From positions 1,054,001 to 1,118,000 of the forward strand of contig NZ_JACBZS010000001.1 in assembly GCF_013408305.1 (NCBI RefSeq): a stretch of 64,000 bases of DNA. Direction: 5' to 3'. The translations under genes were made by a program, and so were the position numbers. The DNA is from Naumannella cuiyingiana. Its GTDB lineage: Bacteria; Actinomycetota; Actinomycetes; Propionibacteriales; Propionibacteriaceae. This document shows positions 33,225 to 42,195 of the stretch, in pieces. The first letter of the stretch is position 1. Each line of letters opens with the position of its first letter. The notes beneath the pieces were generated by a model. It was not told the DNA's origin. It did not search any database and was given only the letters and a program-made list of their open reading frames with translations.

Positions 33225-34151
33225 GTGCCCCCCATCAATCGTCGCGGTGTCCTGATCGGCGCCGGCATCGCCGCCGGCGCGGCCGCGCTGAACGCACCGA
33301 CCACACCGGCACACGCCCGGGGCGGCCGGCCGCTGATCGGCAAGGCCGTGCGACCGCCCCGGATCCACCTGATGACGTACAACATCCGCTACGACACCGG
33401 GCGGACCACGCCCGGGCAGGATGATCACTGGCCCGAGCGCGAGCCGCTGCTGGTCGACCTGCTGCGGACCGAGCGGCCGGCCCTGCTCGGCATCCAGGAG
33501 GGCCTGTTCCACCAGCTTCGCGCGATCGAACGGGCGCTGCCCGATCACCGGACGATCGGTTACGGGCGGGCCGGCGGCAGCCGCGGTGAGTACTCGGCGA
33601 TCTACTACGCAGGTGATCGCTTCGACCTGCTCGAATGGGACCAGTTCTGGCTGTCGGACACTCCGCTGCTGATCGGCTCGGCCGACTGGGGCAACCGGGT
33701 CACCCGGATCGTCGTCTGGGCCCGGTTCACCGATCGTCGGACGGGCACGGAATTCGTGATGATCAACACCCATTTCGATCATCAGTCCGAGCCGGCGCGG
33801 GTCAGGAGCGCCACCACCATCGACGCGCTGGTCCGCAATCAGTTCGCCGACCTTCCCGTGCTGGTGACGGGTGACTTCAATGTGCCCGCCCTCGACTCCG
33901 AGGCGTACCGGATCCTGGTCAGCGACGGGCGGCTGGCCGACACCTGGACCGCCGCCGACGAGCGCCTCACCGAGGAGTGGAACACCTTCAACGGCTATCG
34001 CGCGCCGGTGGTCGAGGGCACCCGCATCGACTGGGTGCTGGCGAGCCCCGGGGTGCGGGTCCACACCGCGGCCATCAACCCCTACCGGCCGGGCGGGCGC
34101 TTCCCATCCGACCACTTCCCCGTCCAGGCCGTCGTCGAACTCCCCCGCTGA
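33225..34151 (+). CDS. Secreted endonuclease/exonuclease/phosphatase-family protein
   Basis: A 308-residue EEP-fold phosphoesterase. NRRGVLIGAGIAAGAAALNAP is a Tat-like export signal (twin Arg6-Arg7). Catalytic motifs follow in order: MTYNIRYD, GIQEG with the metal-binding Glu, NTHFDHQ, TGDFNVP, and SDHFPVQAVVEL with the terminal His. Relatives hydrolyse nucleic acids, inositol phosphates or sphingomyelin, and the substrate is not predictable. The GTG at 33225 has a Shine-Dalgarno AAGGAG. Confidence 0.82.
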   Translation: MPPINRRGVLIGAGIAAGAAALNAPTTPAHARGGRPLIGKAVRPPRIHLMTYNIRYDTGRTTPGQDDHWPEREPLLVDLLRTERPALLGIQEGLFHQLRAIERALPDHRTIGYGRAGGSRGEYSAIYYAGDRFDLLEWDQFWLSDTPLLIGSADWGNRVTRIVVWARFTDRRTGTEFVMINTHFDHQSEPARVRSATTIDALVRNQFADLPVLVTGDFNVPALDSEAYRILVSDGRLADTWTAADERLTEEWNTFNGYRAPVVEGTRIDWVLASPGVRVHTAAINPYRPGGRFPSDHFPVQAVVELPR

Positions 34152-34166
34152 CCTGGCCGGCGGCCG

Positions 34167-34985
34167 CTACTGCAGGTCGAGGACCCTGAGCACCTCGCGG
34201 GCGTACCGCGCCGGATGGGTGAGATTTCCGTTGTGCCCACCGGGGAACGTCGACACCGGGCGGTTGACGACTGCGCTCAGCGCCAGTGCGCACCGGTAGT
34301 CATGGACGGTTCGCGGGGTGGCCTGTCCGACCGCGGGAATGATGCGGGTGCCGGAATCTGCCAGCGAGCCGGCATCGAGGTCGTCGGCGATCGCTGCGGC
34401 GACATCGTGGCGGAGGAAATGGTCGAAATTGCGGATCCGGTTCTCATCCATCGGGAAATCGGTCCGCCCCGGCTCGCCCTCGGCGGCAGCCGGCCGGATG
34501 CCGAGCGTGTCCGCGAGGTAGGTGATGGCCGCGCCGAGCCCGTCCGACTCGTAGCGGTGGCGGATCTCCGCAAGCTCGGCACGGTGGCGTTTCGCCTCGT
34601 CGTCGGGCAGCAGCCAGGGCGCGATCGGCTCGTGGGCGATCAGGGTCGCCAATTGGCCCGGATGGGCGACCGCCAGGTGTAGCCCGATCACCGCGCCGAG
34701 GCTGCAACCGAGCAGGATCGCCGGGCGGTCGGTTGCCGCGGCGAGCAGGTGATGCAGGTCGCTCGCGTGATCGGCGATCGATGCCGGGGGCGTACCCGCG
34801 CGGCCCGAGCTGCGGGAGAGTCCCCGGCGGTCGTAGGTGAGGACGCGGTAGCGCCCGGCGAGATGCGGGATCAGATCCGCGCTGCGGTCGGCATCGCCCT
34901 CCCCGCTCTGGCTGATGGCCAACAGCGGGCCGGTTCCGGTGAGCTGGTAGTGGAGGGTGGCTTCTGGCGTGGTCAGCGTGGGCAT
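34167..34985 (-). CDS. Alpha/beta-hydrolase
   Basis: A 272-residue alpha/beta-hydrolase. It has an oxyanion-side strand, the DRRGLSRSSG loop, the nucleophile elbow LLGCSLGAVIG with Ser, and a C-terminal catalytic His in FPGGHNGNLTHP. Esterase or haloperoxidase-like activity is possible. A TATATT -10 (34992-34997) lies 6 nt before the ATG, suggesting a leaderless mRNA. It is divergent from the MarR gene 61 nt away, the usual arrangement for a MarR-controlled detoxifying enzyme. Confidence 0.8.
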   Translation of the reverse strand: MPTLTTPEATLHYQLTGTGPLLAISQSGEGDADRSADLIPHLAGRYRVLTYDRRGLSRSSGRAGTPPASIADHASDLHHLLAAATDRPAILLGCSLGAVIGLHLAVAHPGQLATLIAHEPIAPWLLPDDEAKRHRAELAEIRHRYESDGLGAAITYLADTLGIRPAAAEGEPGRTDFPMDENRIRNFDHFLRHDVAAAIADDLDAGSLADSGTRIIPAVGQATPRTVHDYRCALALSAVVNRPVSTFPGGHNGNLTHPARYAREVLRVLDLQ

Positions 34986-34991
34986 GAGGAG

Positions 34992-35039
34992 AATATATAT
35001 CCAAACAGATGCATCCAGCTAGATCGAGATTGGTATCGT
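34992..35039. promoter_or_regulatory. Divergent promoters of the hydrolase and marR genes
   Basis: The 61-nt gap is unusually AT-rich. Minus strand: TATATT at 34992-34997, 6 nt before the hydrolase ATG. Plus strand: TATCGT at 35034-35039, 7 nt before the marR ATG at 35047. Both look leaderless. A MarR dimer binding in the gap would control both. Confidence 0.6.
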
Positions 35040-35046
35040 GGGTGCC

Positions 35047-35496
35047 ATGAACGGAGTCGATCTGTTTCTCCTCGGCCGGGTGCTGATGAGGGTGGCCGAG
35101 GAGTCGCTGCCGGCCGATGGGCGTACCGGCGACGTCCGGGTGGGATTGATCGTGGCGAGCGACATCGCCGACCACCCGGGGACCAGCGCGAGCGAGATCG
35201 TTGCCCGCACCGGGCTGCCGCAGAGCCGGGTGTCCGGCGCGATCACGCGCCTCAGGACCGCGGGAGCGATCGACGCGAGCCCCGATCCCGCCGACGGGCG
35301 ACGCATTCTGATCAGCCCGGCGCAGACGATCTCGAAGCGGGTCGCCGAGGTCCGTGCCACGTCCATCGCCGCCGCACTGTCCGAGGCGATGGGCGACCCC
35401 GATCCGGACCAGGTCGCCGACGCGATTGCCATGCTCGAGCAGCTCGGCCGGGCGCTGCTGCGACAGCGGCGCGCTGGCCCGGGCGAGCAGGGTTGA
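35047..35496 (+). CDS. MarR-family transcriptional regulator
   Basis: A 149-residue winged-helix protein. The DNA-binding part contains TSASEIVARTGLPQSRVSGAITRLRTAGAIDASPDPADGRRILI, the MarR recognition helix and beta-wing (Asp-Arg containing). Flanking helices would dimerise. ATG 35047 is preferred to GTG 35038 because a TATCGT -10 box ends 7 nt upstream of the former. It probably represses the divergent alpha/beta-hydrolase and itself. Confidence 0.8.
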   Translation: MNGVDLFLLGRVLMRVAEESLPADGRTGDVRVGLIVASDIADHPGTSASEIVARTGLPQSRVSGAITRLRTAGAIDASPDPADGRRILISPAQTISKRVAEVRATSIAAALSEAMGDPDPDQVADAIAMLEQLGRALLRQRRAGPGEQG

Positions 35497-35511
35497 CCGT
35501 CAGTCGGTACG

Positions 35512-35551
35512 CGACGAGGCCCGCCCCCTCAGATGGGAGCGGGCCTCGTCG
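35512..35551. terminator. Bidirectional hairpin terminator between marR and rplO
   Basis: CGACGAGGCCCGC (35512-35524) pairs perfectly with GCGGGCCTCGTCG (35539-35551) across a 14-nt loop. It lies between the convergent marR and rplO genes. It marks the end of the spc ribosomal unit on the secY side. Confidence 0.8.
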
Positions 35552-35567
35552 ACCGGACGGGTACGCC

Positions 35568-36008
35568 TCAGAGCTGCGTCGCCGAGCCTCCGGCGGCCTC
35601 GATCTTGGCCTTGGCCGAGCCGGAGAACGCATGCGCGCTGACCTGCACGGCGACGGAGATCTCGCCGTTGCCGAGGACCTTCACGAGCTCGCCGTCGCGG
35701 ACCGCGCCCTTGGCCACCAGATCGGCCACGCCGACTTCGCCGCCGTCGGGGAACAGGTCCGCGATGCGGGCCACGTTGACGACCTGGTACTCGGTGCGGA
35801 ACGGGTTGGTGAAGCCGCGCAGCTTCGGCACCCGCATGTGCATCGGCATCTGGCCGCCCTCGAAGTTCTCGGGGGTGTTCTTCCGCGCGCCGGTGCCCTT
35901 GGTGCCACGGCCGGCGGTCTTGCCCTTGGAGCCCTCACCGCGACCCACGCGGGTCTTCGCGGTCTTGGCGCCCGGGGCGGGGCGAAGGTGATGGACCTTC
36001 AGTGCCAT
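35568..36008 (-). CDS. rplO: 50S ribosomal protein L15
   Basis: A 146-residue uL15. It has the basic N-terminal extension [34 protein letters not shown], and the globular region [13 protein letters not shown]. It helps late 50S assembly. ATG 36008 with GAGGAGG upstream, 1 nt after the rpmD stop. It is the last gene of this ribosomal segment, followed by a hairpin terminator and not secY. Confidence 0.97.
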   Translation of the reverse strand: MALKVHHLRPAPGAKTAKTRVGRGEGSKGKTAGRGTKGTGARKNTPENFEGGQMPMHMRVPKLRGFTNPFRTEYQVVNVARIADLFPDGGEVGVADLVAKGAVRDGELVKVLGNGEISVAVQVSAHAFSGSAKAKIEAAGGSATQL

Positions 36009-36009
36009 G

Positions 36010-36192
36010 TCAGTCAACCTCCTCGACGCTGACCAGGTGCGTGACCGAGTCGAGCATTCCTCGGATCTCGGGACGATCCTCCTTGACGGCGACGTCGCCG
36101 ATCCGCTTCAGACCGATGCTGCGCAGGGTCTCGCGCTGGTTCTGCTTGCTGCCGATGCCGGACTTGATCTGGGTGACCTTCAGCCGTGCCAT
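36010..36192 (-). CDS. rpmD: 50S ribosomal protein L30
   Basis: A 60-residue uL30, of the usual bacterial length: [14 protein letters not shown] at the start and [12 protein letters not shown] in the middle. The start codon overlaps the rpsE stop by 1 nt (TGATG type), so it is coupled. Confidence 0.97.
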   Translation of the reverse strand: MARLKVTQIKSGIGSKQNQRETLRSIGLKRIGDVAVKEDRPEIRGMLDSVTHLVSVEEVD

Positions 36193-36794
36193 CAGGATCC
36201 GACCTCCTGCTTCTCGCGCGCGGCCTTCAGCAGCGCCGCCGGGGCGACGTCCTCGACCGGCTTGCCGCGGCGGGCCGCGACCTGCTCCGGCTCCTCCAGC
36301 ATCTGCAGGGCCGCGACCGTGGCGTGCACCACGTTGATCGCGTTCGGCGAGCCGAGCGACTTCGCCAGCACGTCGTGGATGCCGGCGCACTCGAGCACCG
36401 CGCGGACCGCGCCGCCGGCGATCACACCGGTACCGGGCGACGCCGGGCGCAGCAGCACCACGCCGGCGGCCTTCTCGCCCTGCACCGGGTGCGGGACGGT
36501 GCCCTGGATGCGCGGGACACGGAAGAAGTTCTTCTTCGCCTCCTCGACACCCTTGGCGATCGCCGCCGGCACCTCCTTGGCCTTGCCGTAGCCGACGCCG
36601 ACCATGCCGTCGCCGTCACCGACCACGACCAGCGCGGTGAAGCTGAACCGGCGACCGCCCTTGACCACCTTGGCAACCCGGTTGATCGCTACCACGCGCT
36701 CGACAAAATTGCTCTTCTCGGCGTCCCGGCCACGACGATCGTCCCGGCCGCGACGCTCGCCCCCGCGGCCGCCGCCGCGCTGGGTTCCACTCAT
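36192..36794 (-). CDS. rpsE: 30S ribosomal protein S5
   Basis: A 200-residue uS5. The N-terminal Gly/Arg-rich leader (residues 1-27) is followed by the double-stranded RNA-binding fold ([23 protein letters not shown]) and the [17 protein letters not shown] segment where ram and spectinomycin-resistance mutations map in other species. It lies 22 nt after rplR. Confidence 0.97.
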   Translation of the reverse strand: MSGTQRGGGRGGERRGRDDRRGRDAEKSNFVERVVAINRVAKVVKGGRRFSFTALVVVGDGDGMVGVGYGKAKEVPAAIAKGVEEAKKNFFRVPRIQGTVPHPVQGEKAAGVVLLRPASPGTGVIAGGAVRAVLECAGIHDVLAKSLGSPNAINVVHATVAALQMLEEPEQVAARRGKPVEDVAPAALLKAAREKQEVGS

Positions 36795-36816
36795 CGCTGT
36801 AGTTCCTCTCGTCGTT

Positions 36817-37200
36817 TCAGAAGTCCAGGCCGCCGGAGCGCGCGCCATCGGCGAGCGCGGCGAGCCGCCCGTGGTACTTGTTGCCGGCGCGGTCGAAGAC
36901 GACCGCCCCGACACCCTTGGCCTTCGCCCGCTCGGCAACCAACTCGCCGACGCGCTTGGCCTTGGCGGACTTGTCGCCGTCGGTGCCGCGCAGGTCGGCC
37001 TCCATGGTCGACGCCGAGGCCAGCGTGACGCCGGCGACATCGTCGACCACCTGGACCAGGATGTGGCGCGCGGAGCGGGTGACCACCAGGCGCGGGCGAT
37101 CCGGGGAGCCGAAGATCCGCTTCCGGCCGCGCACCTGGCGCCGCCGGCGGGATGCGGTGGTCGATGCGGTGTGCTTGCCCGCGGAGAGCGAGATACCCAT
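36817..37200 (-). CDS. rplR: 50S ribosomal protein L18
   Basis: A 127-residue uL18, the 5S-rRNA-binding protein: [22 protein letters not shown] near the start and [23 protein letters not shown] at the end. ATG 37200 is chosen over an in-frame GTG two codons upstream. It starts 2 nt after the rplF stop. Confidence 0.97.
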   Translation of the reverse strand: MGISLSAGKHTASTTASRRRRQVRGRKRIFGSPDRPRLVVTRSARHILVQVVDDVAGVTLASASTMEADLRGTDGDKSAKAKRVGELVAERAKAKGVGAVVFDRAGNKYHGRLAALADGARSGGLDF

Positions 37201-37202
37201 CG

Positions 37203-37745
37203 TCACTTACCAGCCTTTCCAACCTTGCGGCGCACGTGCTCGCCGGCGTACCGCACGCCCTTGCCCTTGTAGGGCTCCGGCTTGCGGATCTTGCGGATGT
37301 TCGCGGCGACCTCACCGACGGCCTGCTTGTCGATGCCCTGGACGCTGAACTTGGTCGGGTTCTCCACCGCGAAGGTGATGCCCTCGGGCGCCTTCACGTT
37401 GACCGGGTGGCTGAAGCCGAGGTTGAACTCCAGCTCGGCCGGGCCCTTGGAGATCACGCGGTAGCCGACGCCGACGATCTCGAGCTTCTTCTCATAGCCC
37501 TCGGTGACACCGGCGACCATGTTGGCCACCAGGGTCCGGGTGAGCCCGTGCAGCGACTTGCTGACTCGCTCGTCGTCGGGGCGGCTGACGGCGATCTCGC
37601 CGTTGTCGGAACGCTCGACGGTGATCGGCTCGGCGATGGTGTGGCTCAGGGTGCCCTTCGGGCCCTTCACCTCCACGTGCCGGCCGTCGATCTTGACCTC
37701 GACCCCGGACGGGACGGTGATCGGGAGCTTGCCAATACGCGACAT
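37203..37745 (-). CDS. rplF: 50S ribosomal protein L6
   Basis: A 180-residue uL6: [17 protein letters not shown] at the start, then [24 protein letters not shown], and [12 protein letters not shown] at the conserved C-terminus contacting the sarcin-ricin region. The length is standard. It lies 27 nt after rpsH. Confidence 0.97.
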   Translation of the reverse strand: MSRIGKLPITVPSGVEVKIDGRHVEVKGPKGTLSHTIAEPITVERSDNGEIAVSRPDDERVSKSLHGLTRTLVANMVAGVTEGYEKKLEIVGVGYRVISKGPAELEFNLGFSHPVNVKAPEGITFAVENPTKFSVQGIDKQAVGEVAANIRKIRKPEPYKGKGVRYAGEHVRRKVGKAGK

Positions 37746-37772
37746 GTTCTGTCTCCTACCTTTCCGTCCGGT

Positions 37773-38180
37773 TCACCACACGTAGGCGAGGATCTCCCCG
37801 CCCACGTTCTTGGTCGTCGCGTCCCGGTCGGTCAGCAGACCGTGGGACGTCGAGATGATCGCGATACCGAGGCCGCCGAGGACCTTCGGCAGCTCGTTGC
37901 TCTTGGCGTACACCCGCAAGCCGGGCTTGCTGATCCGGCGCACGCCGGCGATCGAGCGCTCGCGGTTCTGCCCGTACTTCAAGGTGATGTCGAGCGACTT
38001 GCCGACCTCGCCCTCGGCGGGCTCGCGCACCTCGTAGGAGTCGATGTAGCCCTCCTGGCGCAGGATCTCGGCGATGCCGACCTTGATCTTGGAGTGCGGC
38101 ATCGTGGTGGAGTCGTGGTACGCCTGGTTGGCGTTGCGCAGACGGGTCAGCATGTCTGCGATCGGGTCAGTCATGGTCAT
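37773..38180 (-). CDS. rpsH: 30S ribosomal protein S8
   Basis: A 135-residue uS8: [18 protein letters not shown] at the start and [36 protein letters not shown] towards the end. It binds 16S helix 21 and in enterobacteria represses the spc operon. The start may be 38180 or the ATG two codons downstream (38174). Confidence 0.97.
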   Translation of the reverse strand: MTMTDPIADMLTRLRNANQAYHDSTTMPHSKIKVGIAEILRQEGYIDSYEVREPAEGEVGKSLDITLKYGQNRERSIAGVRRISKPGLRVYAKSNELPKVLGGLGIAIISTSHGLLTDRDATTKNVGGEILAYVW

Positions 38181-38266
38181 GGCTGAGTTGCTTCTTTCTC
38201 GGAATGGTTTCCCGCGGCTCGGCGATCCGGCCCGGGACCTTCCCCGTTCGGTTCAGAGGGTGGTGG

Positions 38267-38452
38267 TCACCACGAGGACTTGGTGACGCCGGGCAGCTCG
38301 CCGCGGTGGGCCAGGTCGCGCAGGCAGATCCGGCACAGGCCGAACTTGCGGAACACGGCCTTGGGTCGGCCACAGCGGTTGCACCGGGTGTAGCCCCGGA
38401 CACCGAACTTCGGCTTGCGGGACTGCTTGACCTTGAGTGCGGTCTTCGCCAT
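38267..38452 (-). CDS. rpsN: 30S ribosomal protein S14, zinc (type Z) form
   Basis: A 61-residue uS14. The two CxxC pairs in [26 protein letters not shown] make it the zinc-binding C+ form. Many actinobacteria also have a zinc-independent C- copy under Zur control elsewhere. It sits in the canonical rplE-rpsN-rpsH position. Confidence 0.97.
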   Translation of the reverse strand: MAKTALKVKQSRKPKFGVRGYTRCNRCGRPKAVFRKFGLCRICLRDLAHRGELPGVTKSSW

Positions 38453-38459
38453 CAGTTGA

Positions 38460-39077
38460 TCACTTCCGTCGTGCGTAGGCCGGGCCGCGGCGGGCCTTGG
38501 CCGGCTTCGGGTTGTCGTTGAAGGGGAAGCCCAGGTTCTTCAGCAGGGCCCGGCCTTCGTCATCATTGGTCGCCGAGGTGACGAAGGTGATGTCCATCCC
38601 CCGCGCCCGGTCGATCTTGTCGGGATCGATCTCGTGGAACATGACCTGCTCCGTGAGACCGAAGGTGTAGTTGCCCTGGCCGTCGAACTGGTGGGAGTTC
38701 AGACCACGGAAGTCGCGGATCCGGGGCAGCGCCAGGCTGAGCAGCCGGTCGGCGAATTCCCACATCCGGTTGCCGCGCATGGTGACGTGGGCGCCGATCG
38801 GCTGACCCTCACGCAGCTTGAACTGGGCGATCGACTTGCGGGCCTTGGTGACCTGCGGCTTCTGCCCGGTGATCGTCGTCAGGTCGCGGATCGCGCCGTC
38901 GATGATCTTGGAATCCCGGGCCGCCTCGCCGACGCCCATGTTGACGATGATCTTGACCAGGCCGGGGACCTGCATCACGTTGGGATAGTTGAACTCGTTC
39001 TGCAGCGCCGGCACGACCTCGGAGCGGTAGCGCTCCTTCAGTCGCGGCAGCGTGCGCTCGGTGACATCTGCGCTCAT
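38460..39077 (-). CDS. rplE: 50S ribosomal protein L5
   Basis: A 205-residue uL5, which contacts 5S rRNA and the P-site t[49 protein letters not shown], and [20 protein letters not shown]. It has a short hydrophilic tail ([15 protein letters not shown]). It shares 1 nt with rplX. Confidence 0.97.
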   Translation of the reverse strand: MSADVTERTLPRLKERYRSEVVPALQNEFNYPNVMQVPGLVKIIVNMGVGEAARDSKIIDGAIRDLTTITGQKPQVTKARKSIAQFKLREGQPIGAHVTMRGNRMWEFADRLLSLALPRIRDFRGLNSHQFDGQGNYTFGLTEQVMFHEIDPDKIDRARGMDITFVTSATNDDEGRALLKNLGFPFNDNPKPAKARRGPAYARRK

Positions 39078-39448
39078 CAGATTTCCTCTCCGGTCTTCTT
39101 CGCGATCCGGACGCTGCGGAAGGCCGGGTACTCGGTGCCGTCGGGGCGACGCTTGGTGACCTCGCGGCGCTCGTGGCCGATCCGGGTGACGACCTCCTCG
39201 CCGTCGACCTTCACCACCAACTGGACATTGGAGGCGTGGATCGGGGCCTCGGAGCTGATGATCCCGCCCTCGACCTTCTTGCCCTGCGGGGTCGCGGTCT
39301 CGCGGACGTGCCGCTTGACGACATTCACGCCCTGGACGGTGACCTTGTTGGCCTCGGGGTAGACGGCGATGATCTCGCCGACCAGGCCCTTGTCCTTGCC
39401 GGCGACCACCTTGACGCGGTCGCCCTTCTTCACATGCAGGCTGTTCAT
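39077..39448 (-). CDS. rplX: 50S ribosomal protein L24
   Basis: A 123-residue uL24 with a KOW motif ([26 protein letters not shown]), an early 50S-assembly protein. It overlaps rplE by 1 nt and follows rplN by 19 nt. Confidence 0.97.
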   Translation of the reverse strand: MNSLHVKKGDRVKVVAGKDKGLVGEIIAVYPEANKVTVQGVNVVKRHVRETATPQGKKVEGGIISSEAPIHASNVQLVVKVDGEEVVTRIGHERREVTKRRPDGTEYPAFRSVRIAKKTGEEI

Positions 39449-39467
39449 CTCAGACCACCAAACGCTT

Positions 39468-39836
39468 TCAGATGACTTCCGGGGCGAGCGAGACGATGCG
39501 CATGAAGCGCTTCTCGCGCAGCTCCCGGCCGACGGGGCCGAAGATGCGCGTACCGCGCGGCTCGCCGTTGTTGTTCAGAATGACGGCCGCGTTCTCGTCG
39601 AACTTGATGTAGGAACCGTCGGCGCGGCGACGCTCCTTGACGGTGCGCACGATGACGGCCTTGACGACCTCGCCGCGCTTCACGTTGCCGCCGGGGATCG
39701 CGTCCTTGACGGTGGCCACGATGGTGTCACCGACGCCGGCGTAGCGGCGACCCGAGCCACCGAGAACACGGATGCAGAGAATCTCCTTGGCACCCGTGTT
39801 GTCGGCGACCTTCAGTCGCGACTCCTGCTGGATCAT
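39468..39836 (-). CDS. rplN: 50S ribosomal protein L14
   Basis: A 122-residue uL14 of exact family length: [18 protein letters not shown] at the start, then [30 protein letters not shown], and [25 protein letters not shown]. It is the first gene of the rplN-rplO unit; rpsQ, normally directly upstream, is 3.5 kb away. Confidence 0.97.
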   Translation of the reverse strand: MIQQESRLKVADNTGAKEILCIRVLGGSGRRYAGVGDTIVATVKDAIPGGNVKRGEVVKAVIVRTVKERRRADGSYIKFDENAAVILNNNGEPRGTRIFGPVGRELREKRFMRIVSLAPEVI

Positions 39837-40115
39837 GTGTTGTGTCTCCTGGTTGTCTCACCGGTTCCCACCGAACGCGCGCAGACGACGCGGCCCTGGC
39901 AGGCCTGGTGGAACGGACGATGTGGTGCGCTGCCCAGAAAAGGTCCCCGTCGGCGTGAGATTCCACGGGCACAGTCCTGCGCAACCGGTACAGCGTAACC
40001 CACCGCGGCGGCCGGGACGAAATCGCGGCCGGACGCTCGGCCGGCGGGGGCCCGAGACGCACCTGCCGGCGCGGGCGGGCGGCCTAGGCTAGCGGTGGCG
40101 AGCAGAGGGAGAACC
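39837..40115. promoter_or_regulatory. Divergent intergenic region with the presumed rplN operon promoter
   Basis: 279 nt separate rplN (minus) from the AraC gene (plus). Since rplN is cut off from rpsQ, the promoter for the ten-gene ribosomal unit must lie here. I cannot place a convincing -35/-10 pair by eye. AGAGGGAGA ahead of the AraC ATG is its Shine-Dalgarno. No other gene is visible. Confidence 0.5.
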
Positions 40116-41015
40116 ATGGGAGACGACGCCTTCGACCGGTTGCTGCTGGGCCTGGACTGGACATTCGTCGCGGGCGAGGACCATCAGCTCGGCGCGGGAT
40201 CGTGGCTGGGGTTGCGTGAGCCCGGTGTGCTGCAGGTACGCGCGGGCCTGGTCCGGGTGCGCGGCACCGCCGGGTCCCGCACCGATCTCGCGGCGGGCGA
40301 TCTGCTCTTCACGCCGACGGGGGTACGCCACGAGGTCCACGCCCTGGCCCCGACTGAGCTGCGCCTGGCCCGGCTCGGTGCCAACCACACCCCCGCCGCC
40401 GCGGGCCAACTGCCGGACCGGATCGTGCTGACCGACCTGGCCCGCGACGAGCCGCTGGCCGTCGACCTGCTGGCCGACATCGTGACCAATGTGGCCGAGC
40501 GGCCGGCCAATCCGGTCTGCGACCGGGCCACCACGCTGCTGTGCTCGATGCTGCTGCGGGCCTGGCGTGAGCGCGGCTGCGCGCCGGATCGCTGGCTGCT
40601 CCGGCTGAGCGATCCCGACATCGCGCGGGCGTTGGCGGCGCTGCACGAGACGCCGGGCGCGGAGTGGACCGTCGCAGCGCTGGCCCGGGTGGCGCTCAGC
40701 TCGCGGTCCGGCTTCGCCGAGCGCTTCCGCGCCGCCGTCGGCGTACCGCCGTTGCGTTATCTCGCGGAGGTCCGGATGCGCTGGGCGGAGTCGCTGCTGC
40801 GGCGCGAGGAACTGACGATCGGGCAGATCGCCCGCGAGGTCGGCTACGGCTCGACGGCCGCGTTCGGGCGGGCGTTCGACCGGCACCGCGGCACCACGCC
40901 GCAGCGCTGGCGCGAGGCTCAGCGGGCCGGCGCCGGCTCGGTCGCCCGGGCCGCGGCGAGCGAGCCCACGAGCAGCACGGCGCCGAGCACGCCGGCCGCC
41001 GCGGCGATCAGGTAG
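40116..41015 (+). CDS. AraC-family transcriptional regulator (cupin-type N-terminus)
   Basis: A 299-residue protein with an N-terminal cupin-like sensor (residues 1-170; GLVRVRGTAGSRTDLAAGDLLFTPTGVRHEVH). The C-terminal double helix-turn-helix (190-270) has WTVAALARVALSSRSGFAERFRAAVGVPPLRYLAEVRM and LTIGQIAREVGYGSTAAFGRAFDRHRGTTPQRWRE. About 30 low-complexity residues follow, encoded antisense to the end of the convergent MFS gene. The AraC-MFS pair is typical of a regulator and its drug-exporter target. ATG 40116 has AGAGGGAGA upstream. Confidence 0.85.
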   Translation: MGDDAFDRLLLGLDWTFVAGEDHQLGAGSWLGLREPGVLQVRAGLVRVRGTAGSRTDLAAGDLLFTPTGVRHEVHALAPTELRLARLGANHTPAAAGQLPDRIVLTDLARDEPLAVDLLADIVTNVAERPANPVCDRATTLLCSMLLRAWRERGCAPDRWLLRLSDPDIARALAALHETPGAEWTVAALARVALSSRSGFAERFRAAVGVPPLRYLAEVRMRWAESLLRREELTIGQIAREVGYGSTAAFGRAFDRHRGTTPQRWREAQRAGAGSVARAAASEPTSSTAPSTPAAAAIR

Positions 41016-42082
41016 CTGCCGACCGGCCCGATCATGTCGACGCCGAGGCCGCCGAGCGCCGACCCCGCCACGATGGCGAGCTGGAAGGAGCCCGTGGCGG
41101 CGGCATTGGCCGGCTCGACCCGGTCGGGGGCGAGCCTCGTCACCCAGGCCGAGATCACGTTGATCACGCTGCCGAAGGCGACGCCCCAGACGACGGCGAC
41201 GAGCACCGCGACCGCCTGACCGCGCAGCAGCGCCAGCGCGACCAGAGCGGACGCGATGGTCAGCGGCACCACGGCCACGATCACCCGTAGCCAGCGATCG
41301 GTGATCCAGCCGATCACGACGTTGCCGATCAGCGCACCGATGCCGAAGGCCGTCAGCACCCCGGCGGCGAACGCCTCCGACGGATCGGCGGCCAGCGCGA
41401 TCGCCGGCCGCAGGTAGGTGTAGCCGGCGAAGTGCGCGCCCACCGACGCCACGATCCCGAGCAGGCCGACGGCCAGACCCGGTACGCCGAACACGCGCCG
41501 CAGCGCCGCCCATCCCGTGCCGGGTGCCGGGGCGACTGCCGGCAGCGCCAGCGCCAGCACGACCGCGGCGAGCGCGCACAGCGCGGCCGCCAGCCCGAAG
41601 GTCGCCCGCCAGCCGAGCGCGCCGCCGACCAGCACGCCGAGCGGTACGCCGGCCACGGTGGCGACCATCGTCCCCGCATTCACCACCAGCATTCCGCGGC
41701 CGATCCGATCGGCGGCGACGATGCGGCTGACCACCACCAGCGCCAGCGACCAGAAGCCACCCACCGCGACGCCGAGCAGCAGCCGGGCACCGATCAGCAC
41801 CACGACATTCGGCGCGATCGCGACGATCGTGTCGGAGACCGCGGCAAGCGCGGCCAGGCCGACCAGCAGCCGCCGCCGGTCCAGCCGCGGCAGCAACGAG
41901 CCGAGGCCGATCGCCGAGACCAGCGCCGTCAGTGCGGTGGCGCTGACCGACAGCCCGAGGACGCCCTCGCTGGTGTCGAGGTCGCCCGCCATCGCCGTCA
42001 GCAGGCCGGGCGGCAGGAACTCCGAACAGACCAGCGAGAAACTGCCGAGGAACAGCGCCGCGAGCGCACGTCGATCACCCAT
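40919..42082 (-). CDS. MFS transporter (drug:H+ antiporter-1-like)
   Basis: A 387-residue, twelve-helix major facilitator. Motif C-like GMLVVNAGTMVATVAGVPLGVLVGGALGWRATF identifies an antiporter of the AraJ/PbuE (DHA1) type. The start MGDRRALAALFLGSFSLVCSEFLPPGLL resembles AraJ-like exporters. It is convergent with the AraC regulator and overlaps it by 97 bp at the 3' ends. The substrate is unknown. Confidence 0.83.
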   Translation of the reverse strand: MGDRRALAALFLGSFSLVCSEFLPPGLLTAMAGDLDTSEGVLGLSVSATALTALVSAIGLGSLLPRLDRRRLLVGLAALAAVSDTIVAIAPNVVVLIGARLLLGVAVGGFWSLALVVVSRIVAADRIGRGMLVVNAGTMVATVAGVPLGVLVGGALGWRATFGLAAALCALAAVVLALALPAVAPAPGTGWAALRRVFGVPGLAVGLLGIVASVGAHFAGYTYLRPAIALAADPSEAFAAGVLTAFGIGALIGNVVIGWITDRWLRVIVAVVPLTIASALVALALLRGQAVAVLVAVVWGVAFGSVINVISAWVTRLAPDRVEPANAAATGSFQLAIVAGSALGGLGVDMIGPVGSYLIAAAAGVLGAVLLVGSLAAARATEPAPAR

Positions 42083-42195
42083 GCCACCAGCGTTGTCCCG
42101 GGCCGGGTGCCGATGGTTGACCCGCCATCCGGACGCATTGATCGAAACGCCGGGTTCCTCCCGGACCGGCCCCGGCCCGGGCCCACGGACGTCGG

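Noticed and set aside
35001-35030. MarR operator palindrome in the marR/hydrolase gap.
   Set aside because: Only short matches (ATGCAT, repeated ATCCA) are present; none forms a convincing two-arm site by eye, so only the promoters are annotated.
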